A stretch of DNA of 64,000 nt from Engraulis encrasicolus. Taxonomy: Eukaryota > Chordata > Actinopteri > Clupeiformes > Engraulidae. Each line of letters starts with the position of its first letter. Within the stretch, counting starts at the first letter, position 1. Shown here piece by piece: positions 1 to 17,699 of the stretch. The position numbers and the translations under genes were made by a program. Location: assembly GCF_034702125.1 (NCBI RefSeq), contig NC_085871.1:38416159-38480158 (forward strand). Direction: 5' to 3'. A model generated the notes under the pieces. The model did no database searches and was not told where the DNA came from. It worked only from the letters and a program-made list of their open reading frames with translations.

Positions 1-1799
1 TTTATAGGAGGGCCCTTTGCTATGATTTTGCCCCGGGCTCGGCCAAAGCTGTCAGCAGCCTTGCAGGTGATATCTGAGAACCATTAGGCGGTGTTGTTCT
101 CCATTGGCTACAAAAGAAAATCTCTCCGCCATGTGAGTATAGTATGTGTGTTATTCAACTTAAACCACATGTTGACCTAAGAGGACATTCTAATAAGGCT
201 CCGTTTCTGTAGCCTATGTGATTACATTACGCAAGGCTATTCTGTGCATTCCTGAAACCAAGGGAGAAATACCAAGACAAATTGCAGTCATCAGCCTATA
301 CTGAGGCCCATTTAGACTTGTATTTAGTAAAAGGAGAATTCCAGCCATTTTCAACATCCAGTTGTATTCCTCACACTACCCTTCACTTATCAGTGCTTGA
401 AGACACTGCAGCGTTTTTTGTTTTGTTTTTTTGGTCAGCCCTTTTCGAGATCCTGGCCAACTAATAGGGGCATGGGCTTGTTTACCGAGTGTTTGAATCA
501 TCTTAACATATCCAAATATTCATCATATCATTTCAATACCTGGAGTATTTTCAAGACGTTTCAATGAACATAATTCTTCTTTAATGTCAACCTGGCCAAG
601 GTCAAAGGTCATGCTGATTGTGTCAGTTCAGGATCATGTCAGAGATTTGATGACGAGGGTATTCATAGACATAGGGCCTTCTACGTGTCATGTACCGAAA
701 CAAGAATATTCAATTCAATTCTGTCTTTATTTCAGACCCAGGGGGATCCATATCACAAAATCATCTCAGTAAAGCAAAAACTTAAAAACAGAGGAGCAGG
801 GGGAAAAAATCACCCAAAAAAAACATGTTCGCCAATGATTGATGTTAAAGAAGAGTCTCACAGAGCTACGTGCAGGGCTGGCCGAAAAAGCTACTGTAAG
901 CTGTTTTGCGACTCAGATGCCCTGCACATGAATTTATACATTACCCAGCAGCTGCACAAGTAGGTAGGTAGGTAATTGTAATTCACACAGCAGAAGGTGC
1001 ACATAATGCAATTGCATTTGTGCCTTACTCGTACAAGGGGGCAGCCATGACAGGTGTCTTCGGATACCTCAGTCATTAGGAAAAGGATGGAGGACAGTGC
1101 TGGATAATATCTCCAGCCTCCCCACTGGCCTACATGTAGCTGCTTAGCCAGGAAGATGAAGCGAGAGAGATGTCAAAATGTCCTTGGAGCTTGGGGGAAA
1201 TCTGTAAATTGTGTTCATATCTTTAACCAAACGTGTTTGCCAGGATTAATAAGAAGTCTCAATTACTGTATGTGATTGCACACTCCTACGTGTACTTTCC
1301 TTCATTTTCAACTGCAGTCAGTAAATAGGCTTAGGGTCTACTTAATGTGTTGGTTCATCAAGCTCCACACACATCTACATGGACAGCAATGCAATGCCCT
1401 ATAGTGGCAAGTTTTATCAGTAGGCCTACATGCTAAATCTAATGTTTCTAAACAGCCCTCTAATCTTTCGAGGAAGCAAAAAGTTGGCATTAGTCTTGGC
1501 ATTAGGAGATGGATAGGATTCACTTGACCAGTTGATGCGGTTGAGTAAAGTTGATTCGGTTATACATGAGTTCTAAATTTTAGTTTTCTCCTGGCTGCGC
1601 GACTCTAGCTGCGCACAACTCAACCTCTGACTGTTTGAAACTGCTGTCGGTCAAAAAAATAGCTCACGTGGTTGGCTGCCAGTGTCTTGCACCTCCTCAC
1701 AACACTGTGTTTCTAAACATGGTGAACCCATGTATATTAACAGCTAGCTTTGTGTGGCATAGTCTATGAGATGTGTATTCACATGGTCCACACTGACTA
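1..1799. other. No gene recognised
   Basis: Mixed A+T-rich sequence with only short open frames. I see no coding pattern, RNA gene or clear repeat structure here. Confidence 0.5.
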
Positions 1800-1945
1800 C
1801 CAGAGGTGAAAAAATAATAGAAAAATTGTAATTAAAAGTATCTTTACTTGGTTTGAATCCAACTCAAAGTATACTGTATGTAAAAGTACCTACCTAAAAG
1901 TATAATTGAGTAAAAGTAAAATATTACTTTTTAAAATGTAATTGT
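1800..1945. repeat. Dispersed repeat rich in AGTAAAAGTA words
   Basis: A+T-rich stretch with recurring TAAAAGTA and AGTAAAAG words. It resembles the tail of a common interspersed repeat of fish genomes. That family assignment is from memory and was not tested. Confidence 0.4.
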
Positions 1946-1992
1946 GATGTAAACGGAGCTTGCGGTAGTTCTGCCAGCAAGACTCAATTCAT

Positions 1993-2256
1993 GTGCGCAT
2001 TTTGCGGAGCCAGTCAGTGGCTGCCATTTCCTTTGTAGTGACGTGTCTACTCCCCTCTCTTGCTGGCCTAGGTGTGGCCGGTTCAAAATCTCCTCCTCCA
2101 TCCGCATCCCCAGCAGGTCAGTCAAGTCTACCTGTCCGGGGGGTTAAAGATCCAGTTCCTGCTGCACGGCTACAGCAGGCTCTATTGGATCCGCTGACGC
2201 AAGACCCGGCCGATGATTGGACCTACGCCAAAGACTGTCTACCTTCTGCCAATTTC
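1993..2256 (+). other. Unrecognised open frame ending in the fold-back element
   Basis: An open frame of about 90 codons starts at 1993. It has a hydrophobic start (AAISFVVTCLLPSLAGLGVAG) followed by a Pro/Ser/Ala-rich tail, and it runs into the left end of the fold-back element at 2257. The first part could pass for a signal peptide. No family is recognised, no splice site supports it, and a chance frame is likely. The rest of the interval shows nothing else. Confidence 0.15.
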
Positions 2257-4027
2257 GGTAACACTTCCAAATAAGGGGCCATAATTAACAGTAAAGTAGC
2301 TACAACCTAATACTTAAGTAAGGGTTAATAATCATTACTTAATGCCACATTAGACACATATTAATTGTCATTAATGCATATGTTGAACATTAGTAAGCAG
2401 TTACTTAACTATTAGATAACTATTACATTGTGTTACAAGTTAATAGCATATTATTATTTAACTAATAGATAAGTAAGGGCACAGTTAATAGTTAAGTAGC
2501 TATCATGTCATACTTAACTAAGGACCAAAATTAACACTTACATAATACAAAAGTGAGGTATAACTAATGGTTAATTAATACTTAAATATTGAGTTTTGGG
2601 ACCCTTATATTAGAGTTGGCTGAGGATAACTAATGGTTAATTAATAGATAGATATTGTTGTTTGGGACCCTTATATTAGAGTTGGCTGCGGATAACTAAT
2701 GGTTAATTAATCGATAGATATTGGTGTTTGGGACCCTTATAATAGAGTTGGCTGAGCATACCTAATAGTTATTTAATCTACTGTGACATCTAGTTTTCAG
2801 TCGTTCAAATCACTGTAATAGTGGCAACAGGAGCCATTATATAGCAAGGATTAGACGTACACTTCTCAATGATGGTGGGGTGATGAGATGTAATTTTTTC
2901 ATCTACCACTTATTAGTTTTAATGGTAAAAACCCTGCAATAAATGCAGAACATTATGATGAGTAATAGTTTTGAAGCGAGACTAAACCATTCCTCTGTGA
3001 TAATTAGGTTAATGTTTGAGAATATTACCTCCAAGAAGAGCAGTGCATGATGGGTACGCAATCTACAGACAACAATATTTCGGTATTATTTAATCATTAG
3101 ATATGCCTTGTTTTTGTATTAAGTAAGTGTTAATTAAGGTCCTTAGTTAAGTATGACCTAATAGCTACTTAACTATTAACTGTACCTAATCTAATGATTA
3201 AATAATACCGAAATATTGTTGTCTGTAGATTGCGTACCCATCATGCACTGCACTTCTTGGAGCTAATATTCTCAAACATTAACTTAATTATCACAAAGGA
3301 ATGGTTTAGTTTTGCTTCAAAACTATTACTCTTCATAATGTTCTGCATTTATTGTAGGGTTTTTACCATTAAAATTAATAAATGGTACATGAAAAAATTA
3401 CATCTCATCACCCCACCATCATTGAGAAGTGTACGTCTAATCCTTGCTATATAATGGCTCCTGTTGCCACTATTACAGTGATTTGAACGACTGAAAACTA
3501 GATGTCACAGTAGATTAATTAATTAACTATTAGGTATGCTCAGCCAACTCTATTATAAGGGTCCCAAACACCAATATCTATCGATTAATTAACCATTAGT
3601 TATCCGCAGCCAACTCTAATATAAGGGTCCCAAACAACAATATCTATCTAATAATTAACCATTAGTTATCCTCAGCCAACTCTAATATAAGGGTCCCAAA
3701 ACTCAATATTTAAGTATTAATTAACCATTAGTTATGCCTTACTTTTGTATTAAGTAAGTGTTAATTTTGGTCCTTAGTTAAGTATGACCTGATAGCTACT
3801 TAACTATTAACTGTGCCCTTACTTATCTATTAGTTAAATAATAATATGCTATTAACTTGTAACACAAGGTAATAGTTATCTAATAGTTAAGTAACTGCTT
3901 GCTAATGCATTAATAACAATTAATATGTGTCTAATGTGGCATTAAGTAATGATTATTAACCCTTACTTAAGTATTAGGTTGTAACTACTTTACTGTTAAT
4001 TATGGCCCCTTATTTGGAAGTGTTACC
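2257..4027. mobile_element. Fold-back (palindromic) DNA element A, about 1.77 kb
   Basis: The left end GGTAACACTTCC and right end GGAAGTGTTACC are inverted copies. The complementarity runs inward for about 850 bp per arm to a short centre near 3110-3180. For example, the left-arm block at 3040-3100 (GCAGTGCATGATGGGTACGC) reappears inverted at about 3190-3250. Each arm holds three tandem sub-repeats with the core TTATATTAGAGTTGGC. Flanks are CCAATTTC and CTAATTTC, a 7/8 match, read as an 8-bp target duplication. No transposase frame is seen, so the element is non-autonomous. It shares termini and inner blocks with the element at 31719-34803. Confidence 0.85.
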
Positions 4028-4204
4028 CTAATTTCTATTGTCAACTATGTTAACATTAAAACATTTAAAAGCAATTCCTCTCTCTGAGTCTTTCTGGCTG
4101 AAAAGTAAATGTATGTATTTATGGAAATGTATGTATGTATCTATTTAGTAATGGCATGAATGTCCATTTATGTTTTTATACAGTGATACCAAAGACAAAG
4201 TTCA

Positions 4205-4277
4205 AGCTTGCATGACAATAAAGTCTATTCTATTCTATTTTATTCTATCCTATTCTATTCTATTCTATTCTATTCTG
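4205..4277 (+). repeat. LINE-type 3' tail with (TTCTA)n
   Basis: The motif GCTTGCATGACAATAAAGTC runs straight into about a dozen TTCTA units. This is the usual look of a non-LTR retrotransposon 3' end with a pentanucleotide tail. No coding part remains. Confidence 0.6.
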
Positions 4278-5179
4278 CTTATCACACAATGTTGTACCAT
4301 TTAACAGAGATTGTGCAACTTGCTGTAGGCCGGCCTACAGGTCACGAGACTCACACCAATCAGCCTTTAGAAGGTTCCCATGCTCAACACACACCGCACA
4401 CATGTGGTGGCACAGACAAGGCGCTTGGACAGCATTTCACAACAGCTGGTAAGTTAGCGAGGCTAACCGCCAGGCAGCTGTTCCCGTTCCTCCTTGTAGG
4501 CGTGATGCTGACAAAGCTAATGCTGTCAAATGGTGCACTTGTGCATTCAGTGTTGATGTTTCAGTGCGTATTGGGCGCAGTGCCTGAAGTGCCCTAGTGC
4601 ACCATCTGAAACACAGGAGAAGTCGAAGTGTGTTGAGTGTGAAGAATGTGTGTGTTGAGTACGTAGAGGATAAGCAAAACACAAGCGCTGACAACACAGT
4701 TTACAGTTCAAATAATTGGCTCTGTATTCCTGGCAAACCCTTCGGCAATGCCTTCCACTCATTTTATATAAATTATTATAGATGATGATAACTACTGAAT
4801 TGACTAATAAATAATTATTACTATATATATTATTATATATATATTACTATATATATTTCCTGAATATCGAGATTTGTGCCATCAGCAAACCTATGTTCCA
4901 CAACTTTGCGGCTGTATAGGTACTGAATGATGCTGACTTTAGGAGCTGATCTGAGCTAACATCAATTGAACGAGTGGAGTGGATGGAGGCAGTAGGCCTA
5001 CCTGGCCTCATCATATCCTCCTACACTGTAAAAAAAATCACACATTTACCAGCGGCCTCAGAACTCCAAGTTAATTTAAATCTTAATTATAAGCATGTAA
5101 AGAAACTGACAATAAAACCGACTTGACTTGATGACTTGATAAGTTGAGTGAAGCTTTGAATTGAATTTTTGTGTTTGAA
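4278..5179. other. No gene recognised; AT-rich tract and a LINE-like tail
   Basis: An AT-rich ATATAT tract lies at 4800-4860. The short motif GACAATAAAACCGACTTGAC at about 5108 resembles the LINE-type tail found again near 39127. No coding signal is seen. Confidence 0.4.
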
Positions 5180-5455
5180 GCGGGGGCGGTGGTGGCTCAG
5201 GGAGAGGAGCCTGTTCGTCAACAATAAGGTCGCAGGTTCAAGGCCCTCTCTGCCTGACTCCATCAATGTGTCCTTGAGCAAGTCACTTAACCCCACATTG
5301 CTCCTAGTGGCAGGGTGGTACCCTGCCCGGCAGCCACTGCCACTGGTGTGTGAATGGGAGTGTGAATGGGTTAATGTGAGGCAAACAATGTCAAGCACTT
5401 TGAATGCTCGAAGGAGTGGAAAGGCATTTAATAAATGCAGTATATTTACAACTTG
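5180..5455 (+). mobile_element. tRNA-derived SINE
   Basis: The head carries a box-A-like GTGGCTCAGGGAGAGG and a box-B-like GGTCGCAGGTTCAAGGCCC, typical of a tRNA-derived Pol III promoter. The body contains the fish SINE/LINE core CTTGAGCAAGTCACTTAACC. The tail is A+T-rich (AATAAATGCAGTATATT). The layout fits a SINE; the subfamily is not determined. Confidence 0.7.
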
Positions 5456-7648
5456 AAATTGTGAGGCAGCTGGTAAACTTGTGCTTTCAAGTTAAACCAT
5501 GCTGATACTGTTTTACAGTGTACTAATTTCATTCATACAGGGGGTCTGGAACCGGTGTTGCCAGATTGGGCTTTTACCAGTCCAAATGGACTGCTTCGGA
5601 TAGCCGTCTGTGGGTAAAAACGTTTTTTGAGCACATTTTGGTCGGGATTTGATCAGGCACATCTGGCAACACTGTCTGGAACAAGGGTTCTTTGACTCTG
5701 AGTCTTGTGAGTTGAGTTCTTGTGAGCTACATCTAATGAGTGAGTTGAGCTGACAAAAAGACTACCAGTGTGACTGAGTGTGTGAGAGAGCACAAGTGGA
5801 AGACAAGTAAAGCCAAAGTCATTTCTGACAGGTCTGGCCTGGGCGCTGAACTGAACCGCACAGGATGAGCAGGCGAGCCAGTGAAACTGATAAGCAAAGG
5901 CAGTCACTTCCTTTGTGATAGGCGGCCACTCCAGCATGCTCACACGTAGTCAGCAAAACAACTCAGCTAAATGCTACTGTTTACACAAAGGAGTTTTCGG
6001 GAGGTTGTAGTAGACTGAACACAACTAATCCTCTTCGGCTCTTCGTGGGTGTGTTTTTGTTTCTCGACAGCGTCATTGCTAACCAAGTTAGCAACTTACT
6101 TGATTGTAATGCCATTTCTGATTGGCAGCCTACTAAGTTGCTAATTGCAAAGCAACAACGCTTTCGAGAAATGGGCTATTGGTACTGTGATGTTTACTGT
6201 AGCCTACTGTACTGTACTGTACTGTACTGTACTGTACTGTAATGTAAACTGGCTCCAGGACTGTAATACTATTGCTTAGTTGGGCTTTTCCTTTGTAATT
6301 CCTAAAAGGTGTTCTTTGGGGAACCTGTTTGTGGGAACCTTGGCAGGCACATTGGGGTTCTTTCAAGAATTTGTCACCCTCAGGTTCCTCAGATAAAGTT
6401 TAGGCTCCACCACAAACAGTGTATACCGTACTAGTGCCATGGTTTAGTCCAAGATGTATAAAGTAGAGGTAGAAGTCCTGTCATAGAGTATCTACCTCAT
6501 CATTAGGTATAGAATAACTGGTGTATTACTCTAACAATCCATATATTACTTATATTTCTACTTTATACAACTCTGGGCTTGGTTTAGTTTTTTTCTCTCC
6601 GCGTTCATCCTGCTGATGACATCTCTGTGACATGTTGAGTAAGCTGAGGCAGCAGACGCAGATAGCACACGTCAGTCATGGCCGCCTAACAAAGAGGAGG
6701 CGGCGAAGGGAAGTTGCTCAAAAATACCCTCGCGTGAAGAAAGAGCCTACATGACTTACTGGAAAAAAACGAGGCAGTGTTTTTTTTTCGCTTTTGGTTT
6801 TATTGAAAAACTAGTGTGTAAACGTGACAAGAAAGGAAGGGAACTTAAATATTAAATAACTAAATAAATTATAACAGTGATAGTATCTTGATATGGTGGC
6901 AATTTATCTAATAATGACTGACACACAACATTGACAATTAAGTATTTACAATGTGATTTTTTTCAGTGAGAGAAGTATACGTCCGACTATTAATTCACCA
7001 ACAAAATATTTATGTGCAAAACAAGTTCCAGAGATCATCTTTAAGGAGGAGCATAATTTACATGCGTCATAGTTAACACAATAGAGTAAGGTCAAGACTT
7101 TAAGGATATACTAACTGTACATATAAATCCAGTACAGCAGACCTCAATTCTCTACCAAAACATTCCGCTCCATGTGATGTGTATTTCACAATGAAATCAA
7201 TCTCAGGTGGCAGATTAATTTCTGTCTCTCAGATGGTTATCAAAGACGCCATTGTGTGCATTCAACAAGAAATAATGGCTAACACGTTTTATGTTCTCCC
7301 ATCTCCCACAATTTTGCTTACGACCTGTGCTGTCTGGCGACCAAAGAAGAAAACTACTGGTGTTGCTCGAAGTGAATGTGACAAAAGGTCCCTATTACTA
7401 TGACCAAATATGAGGATGTTCTAGTCCTCATAATACATCTTCCTGGATTTTTTCCTCTGTCCATACTCTTCAAGAGCAGCCCACCCATACATGACGTGTA
7501 CGAATTTTCACCAAATCTTGTGTGTGCTTTAGTAGGTAGGCCTAAATAAATTGAGATTAGAGTCCAACGCTTTCAAGATGGCCACTTTCAAGATCAACGC
7601 TTTGCCGTCCAATTCCACTCATTTTCATCATTATTACAGTAATATAGT
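5456..7648. other. No gene recognised; short repeats and likely cytip 3' UTR
   Basis: Contains a (CTGTA)n microsatellite at about 6203-6241 and a repeat with words such as GGTTCTTT and GGGGAACC near 6300-6390. The part from about 6780 to 7648 may be 3' UTR of the minus-strand cytip-like gene. Confidence 0.4.
6798..6803 (-). other. Candidate polyadenylation signal for the cytip-like gene
   Basis: Read on the minus strand this is AATAAA, about 1.1 kb downstream of the cytip-like stop codon and just before an A-rich stretch in that sense. It is a plausible 3' end but only one of several AATAAA-like words in an A+T-rich region. Confidence 0.3.
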
Positions 7649-7895
7649 GGGGCAGCCGTGACCTAACGGTTAGGGAGCTGGTCTGTCAATCTGGGGGTTG
7701 TAGGTTCGAATCCCACCTGACCTCTCCCTACACCTGCATCCATGGCTGAAGTGCCCTTGAGCAAGGCACCTAACCCCACCAGGGACTGTAACCAATACCC
7801 TGAAAAATTTAGGAAATGTAAGACGCTCTGAATAAAAGCGTCAGCTAAATGTAATGTAACGTAATGTAACGTCGTGTAACGTAATGTAATAATGT
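7649..7895 (+). mobile_element. tRNA-derived SINE
   Basis: A box-A-like segment (GTGACCTAACGGTTAGGGAG) and a box-B-like GTAGGTTCGAATCCC form the head. The conserved CTTGAGCAAGGCACCTAACC core follows. The tail is AATAAAAGCGTCAGCTAAAT plus repeated ATGTA words. It sits just downstream of the cytip-like stop codon, in the presumed 3' UTR, antisense to that transcript. Confidence 0.75.
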
Positions 7896-7905
7896 AATCT
7901 GCTTT

Positions 7906-13813
<5,908 letters not shown>

Positions 13814-14364
13814 TCTTCTCTGGCTGGCTGGCTGAACTGTAGGCTATACCAGTAGCAGTAGTAGTAGTGGAGGCAGCACAGGGAGTCAAGTGTGACAATG
13901 AGCAACAATGGCGTGCGAGTTGGCAGTTACTGTATACGTGCCGTGCGTCACCAGCGGACGGTGTGAGTGTGAGCACCTCGAAAACCACACAGTCTATCTG
14001 GGCGTTTCTTTTTTTCTTTTTTGGGGCTTCCTGTCATCCCTCCCTCTTTGTTTCTCTTCCTCAAAACAGACTCTGTCATTCATAGTATGTAAATGAAAGC
14101 AATAGGCCTACTTAGTATAACACTTGGTTTTCTTTTTTTCCATCTCAACCAAAATAATGTTTCCAAAATAATGTCAGTGCTTTATCAGCTGGTAACACAC
14201 ATTTGAGTTGTCCTTCCATGCAGGGCCACTGACAGCTTTTGGCTGGGCCCAGGTCAAAGTCATTTGAGAAGGCTACAGATGTTGCCCCCTGGGCCCTGGA
14301 GAACTGACCTGTTTGTCCCCCTTATCAGCCTCCCTGATTCCATGGGCTGTAACCACCGTTTAGC
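13814..14364. other. Upstream region of the cytip-like gene
   Basis: Presumed 5' UTR and promoter side of the minus-strand cytip-like gene. A (TAG/CAG)n stretch lies at about 13849-13868. No TATA box or other firm element was identified, and no other gene is seen. Confidence 0.4.
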
Positions 14365-16034
14365 TCAGGGGTGGGAAACCTTTTCCATTCGAGGGGCCAC
14401 TTCAAATGTTATTAAGTCCTCCTAAGGGCCGTACTATGAACGCAAACAGGGATTTCCCCCTGCACTTTCGGCCTACAGTATATTGTAGGTGTCCACCTTT
14501 ACCACAGTCCCCACCTTTATCCCCTGAAAATATAACTTCATTGTATTGCAAATGTATTTTCTAACATTTCTTTCCCAAACATGAAACTTACAAATGATTC
14601 GTTCAAGACCTGTCACACTGTAAGCACTACAGAAAGGAAAACATTGCAAAACATGACAAGGAATACACCCACCATTTAAGCTGGTAAAATCATGTCCAAG
14701 ATAGGAATGAACAAAAGCCCAACATTTTAGCACCTGCAGGTCCTTACGATGGAGCCAAACTGTTAAAACATAGTAGAGAATGCAATTTGTCCTTACTATG
14801 TGGCAGTAATCGAAGATCTCCCTTCAAAATATAATGCATGAGTGAGTTTTCATGCTGTTTAAAACCCATTTATACCATTCAGCACTGTATTTAACTCTAC
14901 AGATGAGTGAGAACATCTTAACCAATGCACTACTGCACCCGCATGCCATCATGGAGGCTGACTTTTGAAGTTAGCACTAACACAAGTTGGATGGCCCATT
15001 TTCACTGTAGCACAGGATGTGCAATACTCTATTATTGTCAAAAAGAATTGACTTCTACAACTTCTGCTGACTTCTGTAAGCAAAGTTTCAGATGTCTTCT
15101 GGGTCTATTTTAAGTGAGCTCGGGTGCATAGGAGAATGTTACACCCCTGTATCATTTGCACGCATGAAGCATTCTTAATATGGTCAATTTTCAATAGCTG
15201 TAATTCCTGGAGTGCTAGAGTGAGACTACAGTCAATATATATTTCATGATGTCATGAACCTATACAATGATTTTAATGACAAAAATATGTCTTATATACA
15301 CTCAATCGTGGTAAATAAAAGGGAATTCAAAAATGTATGTAATAACTATGGTAATTATTCCCTCTGCATCTTTAATTCTGAGTGACTCAGCCTCTCTGTG
15401 ATGATCTTATACCTGGACACCTATATTGTCCCTCAGTACAATTCATTTTGAAATGTTCTTCTTTGTTGTTTTATCTGATTTCAATGTTTACTAAATTTCA
15501 CTGATCCCCGTCCCAACTTATTTGAGACGTGTTGCATTTATCAAATTAGAAATGAGTACATATGTCCCCCAAAACAATATTTTTTCTCGGTTTTAACACT
15601 TAATATGTTGTCTTTTCACTATTCTCCATCTAATGAATAGATTGAATCTTTTGAAAATGATAGCATTTTGATTTTATTCACTGTTTACCAAACGTCCCAA
15701 CTTCACCGGAGTTGGGGTTTGTAAAAATGACAACCTTTTCAACAGACCCCAGCTTCACTAGGTCCCCTGGAAATATACATTGTATTAGAAATGTAATTTC
15801 TAGGATTTCTTTACAAAAAATAGGTTCCCCACCCCCTGGGGTCTAAAACAATGACAACAGACCCCACCTTCACTTCACTTCATTGTATTGCAAATGTAAT
15901 TTCTAAGATTTCTTTACAAAACATGTTATAGTATTTCATGTGAAACTGCATAACATTAAAATCATATTGGGGGCCGGATAAGATGGCCTCAAGGGCCGTA
16001 AACGGGCCTCAAGACAATAGGTTCCCTACCACTG
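14365..16034. mobile_element. hAT-like non-autonomous element with a nested transposon
   Basis: The left end CAGGGGTGGGAAACC and right end GGTTCCCTACCACTG are imperfect inverted copies. Both are followed inward by the ..GGGGCCACTT.. and ..GGGGGCCGGATAAGATGG.. segments typical of hAT/Charlie-type elements. The 8-bp flanks do not match well. A second DNA transposon interrupts it at about 14600-15723. Confidence 0.6.
14600..15723 (-). mobile_element. TIR transposon copy 1, rearranged
   Basis: Same family as the intact copy at 35434-36882. The right end CACCGGAGTTGGGGTTTGTA is present and the sequence from 14735 to 15723 is colinear with 35886-36882. The left TIR is missing. The block 14603-14708 matches 35761-35861 only as its reverse complement, so this copy or the other carries an internal inversion of about 105 bp. 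No intact transposase frame is seen. Confidence 0.65.
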
Positions 16035-16076
16035 CTACCGTGGGAGAGCTGTTGTTATTATAATCTAATAAAATAC

Positions 16077-16145
16077 CTTCCTTCACTTTGCGAGCGCTGT
16101 CCAGGCGGTCCAGCTTGGCGAGGTTCCTCTTGAGTAATGTGGAGC
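16077..16145 (-). other. Orphan candidate coding exon, gene not identified
   Basis: A 69-nt minus-strand segment lies between CATCAG and GTATTT. In one frame it reads TLLKRNLAKLDRLDSARKVK, with G/C-rich third positions unlike the surrounding A+T-rich repeats. Flanking phases would be 1-1. It lies between two hAT-like elements, upstream of the cytip-like start. The sequence looks like a helical, charged segment of a conserved protein, but I do not recognise the family. It could be an exon of an unseen minus-strand gene or a stranded remnant. Confidence 0.35.
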
Positions 16146-16459
16146 CTGATGATTTGGGTCAAAATCATTATCACAATTATTGATTTTTGCTGAATTTGTA
16201 AAAAAAATATAACAAAATCAAGCAATTAATTATATATGGGATGAGCCAAATAAAATGAATTATAATAATTATGTAAAAGCCAATAGCATGGAACTTAGGT
16301 GAACAGATTTCTGGCCGGAAAGGCCAACCTGTCAGTATGTTCTGGCTTCACAAGGACGCTCTCGAAGGTAGGTCACTATTGCCACAATTAAATGCCGATT
16401 GAAATTGCGATTTCGATATCACGATATCACGATTATTTTCGATTAATTGTGCAGCCCTA
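16146..16459. mobile_element. hAT-like element remnant
   Basis: The right end holds CACGATTATTTTCGATTAAT and then TGTGCAGCCCTAA, which read backwards is the TTAGGGCTGCACAATTAATCG start of a very common fish non-autonomous hAT family. The left end is poorly defined. Confidence 0.5.
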
Positions 16460-17001
16460 ATGGAGACACAACATGAGCATATTGTTGAACGCCAGGTGTT
16501 GTACAGAGTTGCCCCACAGTGTGCTTTATTATGCAGCAACTGCTAAGAGTTCCTTTCTGGAAAGAGGCTCAAAATACAACATACTGTATCCGATATGTTC
16601 TACTACACGCACACATGCACACAGGCACATACAGGCGCAGACACAGACACACACACCGAGGTCAAGGAAGAGAGGGCAGACATATAGAGAGTCAGATAAA
16701 GAAACAGACGCTGGGAGGTACAGAATGGATGCTGGAGGAGACTTTGAAACTCATATCCTGAGGCTCACCAAAGCAGGGTGGTGGGCCTGCCCTATAAAAA
16801 AAACAACAGTGCCATCTGCTGGGTGGTGACAGCCATGGTTTAGATTGCTGTTGGTCAACAACACGGTCCTCTCATCTTTAGTTAGTCCCCAAAAACAACA
16901 AAATTACTTTGAAAAAAATTAAGCTTCAATTCTGAACAGAAGAAGTCGATTCTTCGTTGGCCCTATGCTGTCACACGACTCGACGCCAGATCAACTCTAC
17001 A

Positions 17002-17241
17002 CTACTCTCTACTCCTGTTGAGAGCGTGGCCCTCATGGAGCGCATGTAGGCCTTGACATGACCCAGCGGTGATGCGGTTCTTGCCCACTCTAGAAGTAGA
17101 CTCTAGGCCTAGTAGTTGATTTGGCGGATTTTTGCTGTGAAAACGACAAGCAGGTGGAGTGACAAACAGCCTCTCCTCGGAATATCTCTCTCCGTGGACT
17201 ACTGAAAGAAGAAATAGTCCGATGCGTAGGCGTTCTGGCAT
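17002..17241 (-). other. Unidentified minus-strand frame in a CpG-rich stretch
   Basis: An open frame of 79 codons. Its C-terminal half has a second open frame (HVKAYMRSMRATLSTGVE) that looks more protein-like than the first, which suggests a frameshift or an exon boundary inside. A pyrimidine-rich CGTTTTCACAG (minus sense) could be a splice acceptor within it. No family is recognised. It sits next to the CpG-rich 17330-17450 stretch and faces away from the ORF at 17566. Confidence 0.25.
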
Positions 17242-17565
17242 AATCGCCTCTGCCGAAGATCCTGTCTTTTTTATCTTATAATGTTTGAAATTATTTAACT
17301 TCTATTTTGTGAATTTAGAGGATATCTACTGTAAATCCTGTTTCGAAATGGACGAAATTCGAAGGTGTAGTAAACGTTCATCACCTATGACCTCTGGGTT
17401 TAGGCCTACGTCAGGCAGTCCCATATCTCGCGCGCACTGGCGCCAGACGGTTTGTCATCAGTAGCACATGGCCATTACCATCACACAGTTGTACAGTGGA
17501 CGGGAAACGCTGGACTTGTAGTGGGCGGCTGGTGAACTTAAATCATTGCTGCATTTTTCGACGAA

Positions 17566-17694
17566 ATGGATTACATGCACTGCTTTATAGCTGGACAAAT
17601 GTTTGCCGTTGGATTTACACTTGAGTGGATATTTAGACAAACTTGCACACCGAGGAATTATTGCGAAAGACGGCAGCGGAACTTCGAAAATTAA
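17566..17694 (+). other. Possible 42-codon membrane microprotein or leader ORF
   Basis: The frame reads MDYMHCFIAGQMFAVGFTLE at its start, a plausible single membrane segment, and ends in a basic tail. The stop falls 3 nt before a strong donor (AT|GTAAGT at 17697-17698). This looks like a first exon whose ORF ends just before the splice, so it may be a 5' UTR exon with an upstream ORF. CpG-rich sequence lies just upstream. No homologue is recalled. Confidence 0.3.
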
Positions 17695-17699
17695 ATGTA

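Noticed and set aside
5180..5455. A functional tRNA gene
   Set aside because: Boxes A and B are present but there is no cloverleaf acceptor stem, and the SINE core and tail follow.
14925..15113. 62-codon open frame found again at 36076
   Set aside because: Both lie within copies of the same non-coding TIR transposon; the frame has no recognisable domain and differs at its end between copies.
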